Positions 24,537-33,141 of a DNA stretch of 64,000 nt are shown in pieces (the first letter of the stretch is position 1; every line of letters starts with the position of its first letter). This stretch comes from Reichenbachiella faecimaris (GTDB lineage: Bacteria; Bacteroidota; Bacteroidia; Cytophagales; Cyclobacteriaceae): NCBI RefSeq assembly GCF_900176375.1, contig NZ_FWYF01000002.1, forward strand, positions 1,028,161-1,092,160. Reading direction: 5' to 3'. The translations under genes and the position numbers were made by a program. Below the pieces are notes generated by a model. It had not been told where the DNA came from. It made no database searches and worked only from the letters and a program-made list of their open reading frames with translations.

Positions 24537-27409
24537 TGGCGAAAGCAGTAGACACAGAAGAACTAGTACCAAGCACCTTAGATGCTTTAGAAGGAGAACA
24601 CACGGATTACATTGAAGTTTATGGAGCACGTGAGCACAACCTAAAGGACATAGATGTAAAGTTCAAACGAAATCAGTTGGTGGTGATCACGGGTATCAGT
24701 GGAAGTGGTAAATCCTCTTTGGCTTTTGATACTATTTACGCTGAAGGTCAGCGAAGGTACATGGAAAGTTTCTCAGCTTATGCACGAAGCTTCATGGGAG
24801 ATATGGAACGCCCAGATGTAGACAAGATCAATGGTCTCTCCCCTGTGATTTCAATAGAGCAAAAGACTACCAGTAGAAACCCAAGGTCAACTGTCGGGAC
24901 AGTCACGGAGGTGTATGATTTCATGCGTTTGCTGTTTGCTAGAGCAGGTATTGCCTATTCCTATGTGACAGGAGAGAAAATGGAGAAACAGACGGAAGAG
25001 CAAATTTTCTTTCATGTGCTGTCCTTTTTTGATAATCAAAAAATCTCCATTCTGGCGCCTGTAGTCAAAGGTCGCAAAGGTCACTATCGTGAACTCTTTG
25101 TGCAGATAGCCAAAATGGGCTTCACTAAAGTGCGTATAGATGGGGAGTTGCAAGATTTGATCCCAAAGATGCAGGTCGACAGATACAAGACCCACGATAT
25201 AGAAGTAGTCATTGATCGCGTGCAGGTGAGGGAAAAAGATAAAATTAGAATCAATGCGTCCTTGAAAACTGCGATTCAGCAAGGCAAAGGTGTGATGATG
25301 ATTTTGGATGAGCAAGGCGACATGCATCACTTTTCCAAACATCTGATGGATGCCAAGTCTGGCCTGGCTTATGACGATCCCGCGCCAAACAATTTTTCAT
25401 TCAACTCGCCTTATGGCGCCTGCCAAACCTGTAATGGATTGGGGGTAATTGAAAAAATTGAGAAAGAAAATATCATTCCTGACAATACATTGAGTATCAG
25501 TCGTGGAGCTATTTTGCCTTTGGGCGAATTCAGAGACATCTGGATCTTTAAAAAAATCGAAGCTATTCTAAAGAAACATAAATACAGTCTCACGACTCCT
25601 GTCAAGGATATCAAATCTGATGTGTTGGATGTATTGCTTTATGGGGATGATGAGCCTGTGGCTGTCAGTTCTAAAAAATATCCAGGAACAGATTGGAATA
25701 CCCAATTTGAAGGTATAGCTACCTTTCTGGAAAAGCAAAAAGACAGTGGAACGGAAAAAATTCAGAAGTGGATCAAAGACTTCACTACTACCTCCACATG
25801 TCCAGAATGCGAAGGCGCTCGATTGAGAAGAGAATCTTTGCATTTCAAAATAGCAGATAAAAACATTTCTGAATTGGCTAGACTCAATATCCATGACCTG
25901 ACCGAATGGTTTAAAGATGTGGAGAGCCGACTGACGGATAGACAAAATATTATTGCTACAGAAATTCTAAAAGAAATTCGAAAGCGATTGGGCTTCTTGT
26001 TGGACGTGGGGCTGGACTATTTGGAGCTTAATAGATCGCTAAGAACCCTGTCAGGAGGAGAAGCACAGCGGATACGACTGGCAACACAGATAGGTACACA
26101 GCTGGTTGGTGTGCTCTATATTTTAGATGAGCCGAGTATTGGTTTGCACCAACGCGACAACGTAAAGTTGATTAAGGCATTAAAAGACTTAAGAGACCTT
26201 GGAAATACAGTAATCGTAGTGGAGCATGATAAAGACATGATGCTGGATTCGGACTACATCATAGACATTGGGCCAGGTGCAGGAAGACATGGTGGGCAGA
26301 TAGTGGCAGAAGGAGCACCAGCTGAATTTGTTAAAAAACCTACCACTACGTCTGGTTATCTGAATGGCCAACTAAGTATTGCTGTACCAGCAGTGAGAAG
26401 AGCTGGAAATGGTGAAAAAATTATCCTGAAAGGAGCTTCAGGTCATAACCTGAAGAATGTGAATTTGACTTTGCCTCTGGGCAAAATGATATGCGTAACG
26501 GGTGTGTCTGGAAGTGGAAAATCTTCTTTGATTCATGAGACCTTTGTTCCTATTCTGAATAAGAAATTCTATCGCTCCCGAAAAGAGCCATTGTCATACA
26601 AAAGTATTGATGGTGTGGATCATGTGGATAAGATCATAGAAGTGGATCAGTCTCCCATTGGGCGTACGCCTAGATCCAATCCAGCTACTTATACAGGTGT
26701 CTTTACAGATATTAGAGCCTTATTTTCTCAATTGCCGGAAGCCAAAATAAGAGGGTATAAACCTGGAAGATTTTCATTCAACGTAAAAGGTGGACGATGT
26801 GAAACTTGTGAAGGAGCAGGGATGAAATTGGTAGAAATGGATTTCTTGCCAGACGTCTATGTGCCATGCGAAACTTGCAAAGACAAGCGATACAATCGTG
26901 AGACGCTTGAAGTAAGATTTAAAGGCAAATCGATTGCTGACGTATTGAACATGACGGTAGAGCAGGCCGTAGAATTTTTCGAACATCAGCCTAAAATTGT
27001 ACGAAAAATTAAAACTTTGAATGATGTAGGTTTGGGTTATATCACGCTCGGCCAACATGCGACTACGCTATCTGGTGGAGAAGCTCAGCGTGTAAAATTA
27101 GCCACAGAGCTTTCTAAAAAAGATACGGGAAAAACGTTCTATGTCTTGGATGAACCTACTACTGGACTGCATTTTCAAGACATTCAGCATTTGCTTAATG
27201 TACTTAATATCTTGGTGGAGAAAGGCAACACAGTGATGATCATTGAGCACAATCTGGATGTTATCAAGATTGCTGATCATGTAATTGACCTGGGGCCTGA
27301 AGGGGGTAATGGTGGTGGCCAGATTATTGCTGAAGGCACGCCCGAGCAGGTAGCAGCAAAAAATGCCGGCTATACCGCCAAGTTTTTGGCTGAGGAATTA
27401 TCATCTTAA
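24536..27409 (+). CDS. uvrA: UvrABC excinuclease subunit A
   Basis: A 957-residue protein with two ABC ATPase halves. Walker A motifs are GISGSGKSSLAF (near residue 54) and GVSGSGKSSLIH (near 655). Signatures are LSGGEAQRIRLA and LSGGEAQRVKLA. Four Cys-pair elements (CQTCNGLG, CPECEGARL, CETCEGAGM, CETCKDKR) bind zinc. It recognises bulky DNA damage with UvrB. uvrC lies in the same window at 43552 in another operon; uvrB is not seen. Start overlaps the transglycosylase stop by one base, which suggests translational coupling. Confidence 0.98.
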   Translation: MAKAVDTEELVPSTLDALEGEHTDYIEVYGAREHNLKDIDVKFKRNQLVVITGISGSGKSSLAFDTIYAEGQRRYMESFSAYARSFMGDMERPDVDKINGLSPVISIEQKTTSRNPRSTVGTVTEVYDFMRLLFARAGIAYSYVTGEKMEKQTEEQIFFHVLSFFDNQKISILAPVVKGRKGHYRELFVQIAKMGFTKVRIDGELQDLIPKMQVDRYKTHDIEVVIDRVQVREKDKIRINASLKTAIQQGKGVMMILDEQGDMHHFSKHLMDAKSGLAYDDPAPNNFSFNSPYGACQTCNGLGVIEKIEKENIIPDNTLSISRGAILPLGEFRDIWIFKKIEAILKKHKYSLTTPVKDIKSDVLDVLLYGDDEPVAVSSKKYPGTDWNTQFEGIATFLEKQKDSGTEKIQKWIKDFTTTSTCPECEGARLRRESLHFKIADKNISELARLNIHDLTEWFKDVESRLTDRQNIIATEILKEIRKRLGFLLDVGLDYLELNRSLRTLSGGEAQRIRLATQIGTQLVGVLYILDEPSIGLHQRDNVKLIKALKDLRDLGNTVIVVEHDKDMMLDSDYIIDIGPGAGRHGGQIVAEGAPAEFVKKPTTTSGYLNGQLSIAVPAVRRAGNGEKIILKGASGHNLKNVNLTLPLGKMICVTGVSGSGKSSLIHETFVPILNKKFYRSRKEPLSYKSIDGVDHVDKIIEVDQSPIGRTPRSNPATYTGVFTDIRALFSQLPEAKIRGYKPGRFSFNVKGGRCETCEGAGMKLVEMDFLPDVYVPCETCKDKRYNRETLEVRFKGKSIADVLNMTVEQAVEFFEHQPKIVRKIKTLNDVGLGYITLGQHATTLSGGEAQRVKLATELSKKDTGKTFYVLDEPTTGLHFQDIQHLLNVLNILVEKGNTVMIIEHNLDVIKIADHVIDLGPEGGNGGGQIIAEGTPEQVAAKNAGYTAKFLAEELSS

Positions 27410-27446
27410 AATATTTCATCTATTTTGGCCGCTTTGAACAGGAGCA

Positions 27447-28181
27447 ATGGAAGAAAGCAAGCAAGCAAAGCAAAAGAAGCATACCAAGGAACAACTCATT
27501 CCCTACCAATGGTTTTGGACCAATGTATATGGTGAGCGCATGGGTTTTATGGACTGGATCAAGTCAAGGCCATTTTCAATCCTTTATCTCATTGTAATAT
27601 GGTCAATCATTGGAGTACTGGGGTTTGCATCCACCAGACACTGTGACACGTGGCAACAGGCCTTTGCTTGTGATCAAGCCATTTGGATGATTAAGATGGT
27701 TACTGAGCCTGTGGACTATATTTTTAGCTGGTTTACTGCTCCTTTTTTTCATAATGGACTGGATCACATCTTGTTTGTTTCCATTTTTGGATTTATGATG
27801 CCTGTGCAATCCTTTGAGGCACAGAATGGCTACAAGCCCACGGTAATCATATTTTTCATCTCCTACATTTTTGTTGGCGTATTCTTTGGCATATTTTTTA
27901 ATGTAGGCATTGCCTATTGGCCAAATGTAGAGTTTTTCTCTTTCGGATTTGAACGCAATTGGATGGGAGGATCCGTAGGATTTTATGCCGTAATTGGAGC
28001 CTTGGCTTGCACCAGTTGTAAGCAGTGGTTTTTGCTTTTGATGATTGCTTGCTTTGAGGTGATCAATCTGACAGTGATCGGAATTGATATCCATATTTCT
28101 TTTATCCATGTTATGTCTGCTACCAGCGGATTCCTTACTTGTTTGATCTTAAAGAAACAAGGGATGTTGAGTGCGAATTAA
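27447..28181 (+). CDS. Rhomboid-like integral membrane protein
   Basis: A 244-residue protein with about six membrane segments after a charged N-terminus (EESKQAKQKKHTKEQ). Rhomboid-type signatures can be traced: FFHNGLDHILFVSIFGF in the second-helix region, GGSVGFYAVIGAL at the position of the GxSG catalytic serine, and HISFIHVMSATSG at the position of the catalytic histidine. Each departs from the consensus (GGSVG instead of G-x-S-G), so it may be a divergent protease or an inactive pseudoprotease. It follows uvrA by 37 bases. Confidence 0.55.
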   Translation: MEESKQAKQKKHTKEQLIPYQWFWTNVYGERMGFMDWIKSRPFSILYLIVIWSIIGVLGFASTRHCDTWQQAFACDQAIWMIKMVTEPVDYIFSWFTAPFFHNGLDHILFVSIFGFMMPVQSFEAQNGYKPTVIIFFISYIFVGVFFGIFFNVGIAYWPNVEFFSFGFERNWMGGSVGFYAVIGALACTSCKQWFLLLMIACFEVINLTVIGIDIHISFIHVMSATSGFLTCLILKKQGMLSAN

Positions 28182-28277
28182 TACCTAAATCTCTGTGATT
28201 TGTACAGCGATAAATACTTTGAAAATTCTCAACTTCGCCATTCAAAGATCGTTAGCTTTTAAAGCACACAAATCGTA

Positions 28278-29627
28278 ATGAACATGGTAGGCGAAAATGA
28301 GGAGATCAAAATTCCTCAGTCAGAATTACCCAGAGTAGTAGTAGTAGGTGGAGGCTTTGGAGGCCTCAGATTCCTCAAAAAATTAGACTCCTCAAAATTT
28401 CAGGTTGTATTACTCGACAGATACAATTATCACACTTTTCAACCACTGCTTTATCAGGTGGCTACGGCTGGTTTGGAACCAGATTCTATTGCGGGCCCAC
28501 TTAGGAAGAGCTTTCAAAATAGAAAGAACTTCTATTTCAGAATGGCAACAGTCAATCGCATTGATGAAAAAAATCAAAAGGTCGAAACCAACATTGGCAC
28601 CTTAAAGTATGACCGACTAGTGCTGGCTTGCGGCTCACTGACTAATTTCTTTGGGAATGACGAGTTTGAGCACAAAAGTTTTCCACTCAAACAGGTGCCT
28701 CATGCGCTAAACCTCAGAAGCCAAATCTTGCAGAATTTTGAAAAGGCCGTGTTGATGACAGATGAGAATGAGATGCAGCGACTGATGAACTATGTGATCG
28801 TAGGTGGAGGGCCTACAGGTGTAGAAGTCGCTGGGGCGTTGGGAGAGCTGAAGCAGCATGTGTTGCCCAAGGATTTTCCTGAACTGAATCTCAACAAAAT
28901 GCAGATTTACCTGGTAGAAGGTCAAGAAAGACTACTGGGAGCCATGTCTGAGTATTCTGGCAAAAGAGCGTTTGACTACCTTAAGAAATTTGATGTCAAT
29001 ATTTACGTTGGCAAAATTGTGAAGGCATTTGATGGCGAAATAGTAACACTCAATGATGGTATGCAAATTCCAACAGAGACTTTAGTCTGGGCTGCTGGAG
29101 TGAAGGGCAATGCCATTTCGGGCTTGACGCTTGATATTACACCAGATAAACGATTCAAAGTTGATGAATACAATCGAGTGGCTGATTTTGAAAATATTTA
29201 TGCCATTGGTGATGTAGCCAGTATGGCCAATAAAGAATATCCAAAGGGCCATCCAATGCTAGCGCCTGTTGCCATACAGCAAGGAGAACTACTCGCAAAA
29301 AACCTTAACGGAATGAAAAAAGGCAAACCTTGGGAGGCCTTTTCATACACGGATAAGGGAACAATGGCTACTGTGGGTCGCAACAAAGCCGTGACTGAGT
29401 TACTCGGAAAATTTAAGTTTGGCGGATTCTTGGCTTGGCTCACCTGGATGTTTGTGCACTTGATCCTAATAGTAGAATTCAGAAACAAGATTGTCATTTT
29501 TGGTAATTGGCTGTGGAACTATTTCACTTACGACAGAGGCACACGCCTAATAATTAGACCTTTTGTAAAAGCCAAAGCCAAAAAGAAGGAAAAGCCAAAG
29601 GAGGATAAAGAGGTTTTGGTGGCTTGA
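28278..29627 (+). CDS. ndh: Type II NADH:quinone oxidoreductase (NDH-2)
   Basis: A 449-residue flavoprotein. The FAD-binding motif is VVVVGGGFGGLRFLKKL, followed by DRYNYHTFQPLLYQVATAGL, a hallmark of NDH-2. The NADH-binding motif is YVIVGGGPTGVEVAGALGEL. YAIGDVASM and APVAIQQGELLAKNL fit the quinone-site region, and a C-terminal amphipathic/hydrophobic stretch (FLAWLTWMFVHLILIVEF) anchors it to the membrane. It passes electrons from NADH to the quinone pool without pumping protons. It is monocistronic; a 14-bp-stem hairpin follows. Confidence 0.93.
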   Translation: MNMVGENEEIKIPQSELPRVVVVGGGFGGLRFLKKLDSSKFQVVLLDRYNYHTFQPLLYQVATAGLEPDSIAGPLRKSFQNRKNFYFRMATVNRIDEKNQKVETNIGTLKYDRLVLACGSLTNFFGNDEFEHKSFPLKQVPHALNLRSQILQNFEKAVLMTDENEMQRLMNYVIVGGGPTGVEVAGALGELKQHVLPKDFPELNLNKMQIYLVEGQERLLGAMSEYSGKRAFDYLKKFDVNIYVGKIVKAFDGEIVTLNDGMQIPTETLVWAAGVKGNAISGLTLDITPDKRFKVDEYNRVADFENIYAIGDVASMANKEYPKGHPMLAPVAIQQGELLAKNLNGMKKGKPWEAFSYTDKGTMATVGRNKAVTELLGKFKFGGFLAWLTWMFVHLILIVEFRNKIVIFGNWLWNYFTYDRGTRLIIRPFVKAKAKKKEKPKEDKEVLVA

Positions 29628-29641
29628 GCATGAGCTGGTTA

Positions 29642-29673
29642 ACATTTCCAAAGTTTTTGAACTTTGGAAATGT
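29642..29673 (+). other. Long perfect hairpin after ndh
   Basis: Bases 29642-29655 pair perfectly with 29660-29673 (14 bp, ACATTTCCAAAGTT against its complement) around a 4-base loop TTTG. It lies 15 bases after the NDH-2 stop. No T-run follows, so it is not a standard terminator; it may protect the 3' end or be a protein-binding palindrome. Confidence 0.6.
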
Positions 29674-29743
29674 GCCATTCTTCCCAATCGCCCTCTCATT
29701 TCGCCACTAATCAAATCGTAGTGGTGCAATCCAAGGGTTTCTA

Positions 29744-29751
29744 TAAATTTG
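29744..29751 (+). promoter_or_regulatory. Candidate -7 element for the sensor kinase
   Basis: TAAATTTG matches TAnnTTTG exactly, 6 bases before the ATG at 29758. The spacing would give a leaderless or nearly leaderless transcript. No TTG at -33 (GTGGTG is there). Confidence 0.4.
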
Positions 29752-29757
29752 GCAGCT

Positions 29758-30795
29758 ATGCAGATGACAAAGCCACGTGCCTATTGGTTGTGCCAAATTA
29801 TTGGGTGGTCCTCCTGGGGTTTGCTCAACTTTGCTGTATTATTGATGCAGAGCAATAAGATTGCTTTTACTGATCTATTTGGTGCTGTTTTTCAACTGGC
29901 GTTTTATATTGGCTCGTCGCATTTTCTACGTTACCTGATCAAAAAAAAACAGTGGTTTACCTTTTCTTCTATCAGGCTCATCCCAAGAATCCTAATATCA
30001 AATTTTTTATTGGGTTTGCTCAATTATTTTTCTTTGATTTTGGTATCGTTTCTCATGGGTACTTTGGTGGTGTCAGTTGAATTGAGGCCTCCCCACATCT
30101 TACTTGGTATTTTGGCTCCTGCAGCTATGTATTTTCTTTGGTCTTTAGTCTACTTTACTTATCACTACTTTGAGGAGTACAATAGGTCTTTGCAATATCA
30201 GGCAGTCATACGAGATACTGAGTTGAACAACCTCAGGGCTCAGCTGAATCCACATTTTATTTTCAATGCCTTGAATAGCATCAGGGCCCTTGTTGATGAA
30301 AATCCAAAGAAATCAAAATCGGCCATTACTCAATTGTCGAATATTCTAAGGACTTCGCTTCAGGTGGACAAACAGAAGCTGGTATTGCTACAGGATGAGA
30401 TGGCTACAGTGGAGGATTATCTGAGCTTAGAATCCATCAGATATGAGGAGCGATTGAATGTAGAATGGGAGGTAAGCAAGCGTACACATAAAATTAAAAT
30501 TCCGCCCATGATGATCCAGACATTAGTAGAAAATGGTATCAAACATGGTATTTCTAAATTGAAATCGGGTGGAACAATAAGTGTGATGGCAAGAATTGAA
30601 GGCGATTTTCTGGTTGTTCAAATTCGAAATTCAGGTGTATATTTAGATCACAAACCAATCACCAAAAGAGGGTATGGACTAGACAATACAAAGAAAAGAA
30701 TTGAGCTGATTTATGGGGAAATGGCTCGTTTTAGCATTAAAAATGAAAGCGAAAATACAGTGCTGACAGAATTGGTTTTACCCAAAGGATATTAG
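29758..30795 (+). CDS. LytS-type sensor histidine kinase (His_kinase family)
   Basis: About 345 residues. Four membrane segments (about residues 10-130) are followed by the His_kinase domain with the phospho-accepting His in LRAQLNPHFIFNALNSIRAL, then an HATPase_c domain (MMIQTLVENGIKHGI as the N box, GYGLDNTKKRIELIYG as the G box). A TTG at 29749 and an ATG at 29764 are alternative starts. Its partner is the LytTR regulator whose ATG lies 2 bases downstream. The stimulus is unknown; membrane state or cell-wall metabolism is usual for this family. Confidence 0.93.
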   Translation: MQMTKPRAYWLCQIIGWSSWGLLNFAVLLMQSNKIAFTDLFGAVFQLAFYIGSSHFLRYLIKKKQWFTFSSIRLIPRILISNFLLGLLNYFSLILVSFLMGTLVVSVELRPPHILLGILAPAAMYFLWSLVYFTYHYFEEYNRSLQYQAVIRDTELNNLRAQLNPHFIFNALNSIRALVDENPKKSKSAITQLSNILRTSLQVDKQKLVLLQDEMATVEDYLSLESIRYEERLNVEWEVSKRTHKIKIPPMMIQTLVENGIKHGISKLKSGGTISVMARIEGDFLVVQIRNSGVYLDHKPITKRGYGLDNTKKRIELIYGEMARFSIKNESENTVLTELVLPKGY

Positions 30796-30797
30796 AT

Positions 30798-31520
30798 ATG
30801 AAGGCAATAATAATAGATGACGAGAGGCTAGCAAGAAAGGAACTGACCACACTATTGGCAGAGTTTCCAGAGATCGAAATTGTAGATGAGGCAGTCAATG
30901 CTGATGATGCTGTTGAAAAAATACAACAGCATGATCCTGACCTCATTTTTCTAGACATTCAAATGCCAGATAAAACTGGCTTTGAGTTGTTGGAAATGCT
31001 GGAGAAAACGCCATTGGTTGTTTTCACAACTGCTTATGATCAGTTCGCCATTAAAGCCTTTGAGTTTAATGCATTGGACTATTTGCTTAAGCCCATAGAC
31101 ACCAAGAGGCTGGCAGATGTGGTAAAGAAAGTCTTGGATCAATCAATCAAGCCAACTGTGGATGTTGAAGAATCTTCAGAGAAATTGAAATCTTCAGATC
31201 AGGTCTTTGTGAAGGATGGAGAAAAATGTTGGTTTGTAAAATTGGAGAAAATCAGATTGTTCGAGTCAGATGGGAATTATATCAAGGTATATTTTGATGG
31301 CTTCCGCCCAATGATTCATAAATCATTGAATGCCCTGGACGAAAAATTGGATGATAAGTCTTTTTTTCGGGCAAGTAGGAAACATATCATCAATCTGGGG
31401 TGGGTAGAATCTATCGAGCCCTGGTTCAATGGTGGCTTGATGGTTCAGCTCAAGGATGGAGAAAAAGTGGAGGTGAGCAGGAGACAAGCTTCCAAATTTA
31501 AGGAACGCATGAGCCTCTAG
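30798..31520 (+). CDS. LytTR-family response regulator
   Basis: A 240-residue protein. A receiver domain (IIIDDERLARKELTTLL, phospho-acceptor Asp in DLIFLDIQMPDKTGFELL, and Lys in YLLKPID) is joined to a C-terminal LytTR DNA-binding domain (DQVFVKDGEKCWFVKLEKIR, ESDGNYIKVYF, FFRASRKHIINL). It is the cognate partner of the upstream kinase. No target can be named. Its TAG stop lies inside the palindrome CTAG that also ends the convergent gene. Confidence 0.95.
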   Translation: MKAIIIDDERLARKELTTLLAEFPEIEIVDEAVNADDAVEKIQQHDPDLIFLDIQMPDKTGFELLEMLEKTPLVVFTTAYDQFAIKAFEFNALDYLLKPIDTKRLADVVKKVLDQSIKPTVDVEESSEKLKSSDQVFVKDGEKCWFVKLEKIRLFESDGNYIKVYFDGFRPMIHKSLNALDEKLDDKSFFRASRKHIINLGWVESIEPWFNGGLMVQLKDGEKVEVSRRQASKFKERMSL

Positions 31521-31930
31521 CCCTCTCTGACACGTTCCATGAGCTCACTCTGAATATCCCAGTCTTTTGCCAAATTTATCATTGCTGTGGCTTCCATTTC
31601 AGTCATGTAGCCTTTTTTGTGGTTGTCTTGCCATACAGCAATCAGATGATCGAGCTTTTTCTCTTTTGGCAAAACTCCAATGACTTTGTTTAGAAATTCT
31701 CTTGCCCTTTCAAATGCCGACAAAAAATCTTCTGCAATAAAAGCATTGGCCCAATCCAATTCTCTATGAGCGGCATATTGATTGGCACTTTCTTCTAGCA
31801 GGGCCTTCTCATCTTCGTCTAAACCATGATAATGGAATATCAACGATTTTAATAACATCAATGCTCGTTTTTCTTGTCTTGTCATGCTAGAAGTCGGCTC
31901 TGTTTTGTGTTGTGCCTTTTTGAAATTCAA
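31517..31930 (-). CDS. Conserved-looking hypothetical protein (137 aa)
   Basis: A soluble, helix-rich, acidic protein: RQEKRALMLLKSLIFHYHGL, then LDEDEKALLEESANQYAAH and DWANAFIAEDFLSAFERAR. No signal peptide or membrane segment. I do not recognise the family; the overall look is of a small helical-bundle protein. It shares the four bases CTAG (31517-31520) with the convergent LytTR gene, both stops reading TAG. It lies 60 bases after the hemW stop on the opposite side of the operon order, with its own start at 31930. Confidence 0.65.
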   Translation of the reverse strand: MNFKKAQHKTEPTSSMTRQEKRALMLLKSLIFHYHGLDEDEKALLEESANQYAAHRELDWANAFIAEDFLSAFERAREFLNKVIGVLPKEKKLDHLIAVWQDNHKKGYMTEMEATAMINLAKDWDIQSELMERVREG

Positions 31931-31990
31931 ATATTTGGACTGGCCAACATATACAAAAGCGTAGTAGCCAATAATAAATGATGAATATAA

Positions 31991-33115
31991 TCAGATTATA
32001 AGTTTTTCAGTAATGAAATCGGCAAGTAATTTGCCTTTTGGTGTCAGCTTAAGAAAATCGCCTGATGCATCCAGCATTTTCAAATCAGTAAATTGCGCAA
32101 TTTCAGTTTTCTTCAGATACATGATGTCGTGAGAAAACTTTTCATTTAGGCTGGCGCAATCAAGTCCTTGTTTCAATCGAAGTTGTGTGAGAATGAATTC
32201 GTTGATCTGGTCTTCGTTAGTCAGGATCTCAACAGAACAGGGTAAGTTGTTCAACGTCAACTGTTTGATATATTTGATGTTGTGTGCTTGATTGAATTGT
32301 CTTTCCTGACCATTATAGGAATGTGCAGCTGGCCCTAGTCCAAGATATTTTTTCCCATGCCAATAAGAAGAGTTGTGCTTGGATTCAAATCCTGGTAGAC
32401 AAAAGTTAGAAATCTCATATTGCTCATAGCCTGCCTGAGCAAATGTTTTCATGATTGTTTCCAAATGTTTGGCGGCAATATCTTCATCTAGTGGGGTTAA
32501 TTTTTTTTGTTTTTCCCATTTACCAAAAACCGTGTCATCTTCGATCGTGAGGCCATATATGGAGATGTGTTGAGTTTTAAATTCTAATGCCCGCACGAGA
32601 TCTTTCTGTAAATCATTAACTGATTGATTGGGCACACCAAATATGATATCAATAGAAATGTTTTGAAATCCTATAGCCTGAGCTTCTTGAACTGCTGAGG
32701 CAGCCATTTGCGCGTTGTGAGCACGATTGAAGTATTTGAGAACTTGATCATTGAAGGATTGGATGCCAATGCTCAGTCTGTTGATTCCTGCTGCCCTCAA
32801 TTCTTTTAACTTAGCGGGAGTCAAGTCGTCGGGATTGGCTTCCAATGTGATTTCTGGTTTTGCCACAACGGTAAAATTTGCACCAATAGTTTTGAGAATA
32901 GATGAGAGCTCTTGCTTGCTTAGAAGTGACGGGGTTCCACCACCAAAATATATGGTTTCGACAGTTTCACCCCCTAGATAATTTTTTTGTAATTCAATTT
33001 CCTTAAGGATTGCATCAATTAAATCTGTTTTGGTGTTTAGATTGGTGGAAAAATGGAAATCACAATAATGGCAGGCTTGTTTACAATAAGGAATATGAAT
33101 GTAGATTCCGGCCAA
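31991..33115 (-). CDS. hemW: HemW, radical-SAM heme chaperone
   Basis: A 374-residue radical-SAM protein. It starts GIYIHIPYCKQACHYCDFHF, with the CxxxCxxC cluster motif followed by Asp-Phe-His as is typical of HemW rather than of true HemN. ETIYFGGGTPSLL, LEANPDDLT and LSIGIQSFND are family landmarks, and a C-terminal HemN_C-type domain (LTPKGKLLADFITEKLII) closes it. It is thought to deliver heme to respiratory proteins. Divergent from an outer-membrane protein gene with only 26 bases between the start codons. Confidence 0.93.
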   Translation of the reverse strand: MAGIYIHIPYCKQACHYCDFHFSTNLNTKTDLIDAILKEIELQKNYLGGETVETIYFGGGTPSLLSKQELSSILKTIGANFTVVAKPEITLEANPDDLTPAKLKELRAAGINRLSIGIQSFNDQVLKYFNRAHNAQMAASAVQEAQAIGFQNISIDIIFGVPNQSVNDLQKDLVRALEFKTQHISIYGLTIEDDTVFGKWEKQKKLTPLDEDIAAKHLETIMKTFAQAGYEQYEISNFCLPGFESKHNSSYWHGKKYLGLGPAAHSYNGQERQFNQAHNIKYIKQLTLNNLPCSVEILTNEDQINEFILTQLRLKQGLDCASLNEKFSHDIMYLKKTEIAQFTDLKMLDASGDFLKLTPKGKLLADFITEKLII

Positions 33116-33141
33116 AGCGTTCGAATGATAGTGAGACGCTA

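Noticed and set aside
24887-25342. 151-codon minus-strand frame inside uvrA
   Set aside because: Antisense to the uvrA coding region with intact motifs; no domain signal.
27603-28109. 168-codon minus-strand frame in the rhomboid-like gene
   Set aside because: Antisense; the plus-strand frame has membrane segments and proper operon context, while this one has no signal or motif.
33010-33141. Longer version of the Omp85-family gene reaching into hemW
   Set aside because: The extra 44 residues overlap hemW's conserved start and place the signal peptide in the middle; the ATG at 33142 gives a normal signal peptide.
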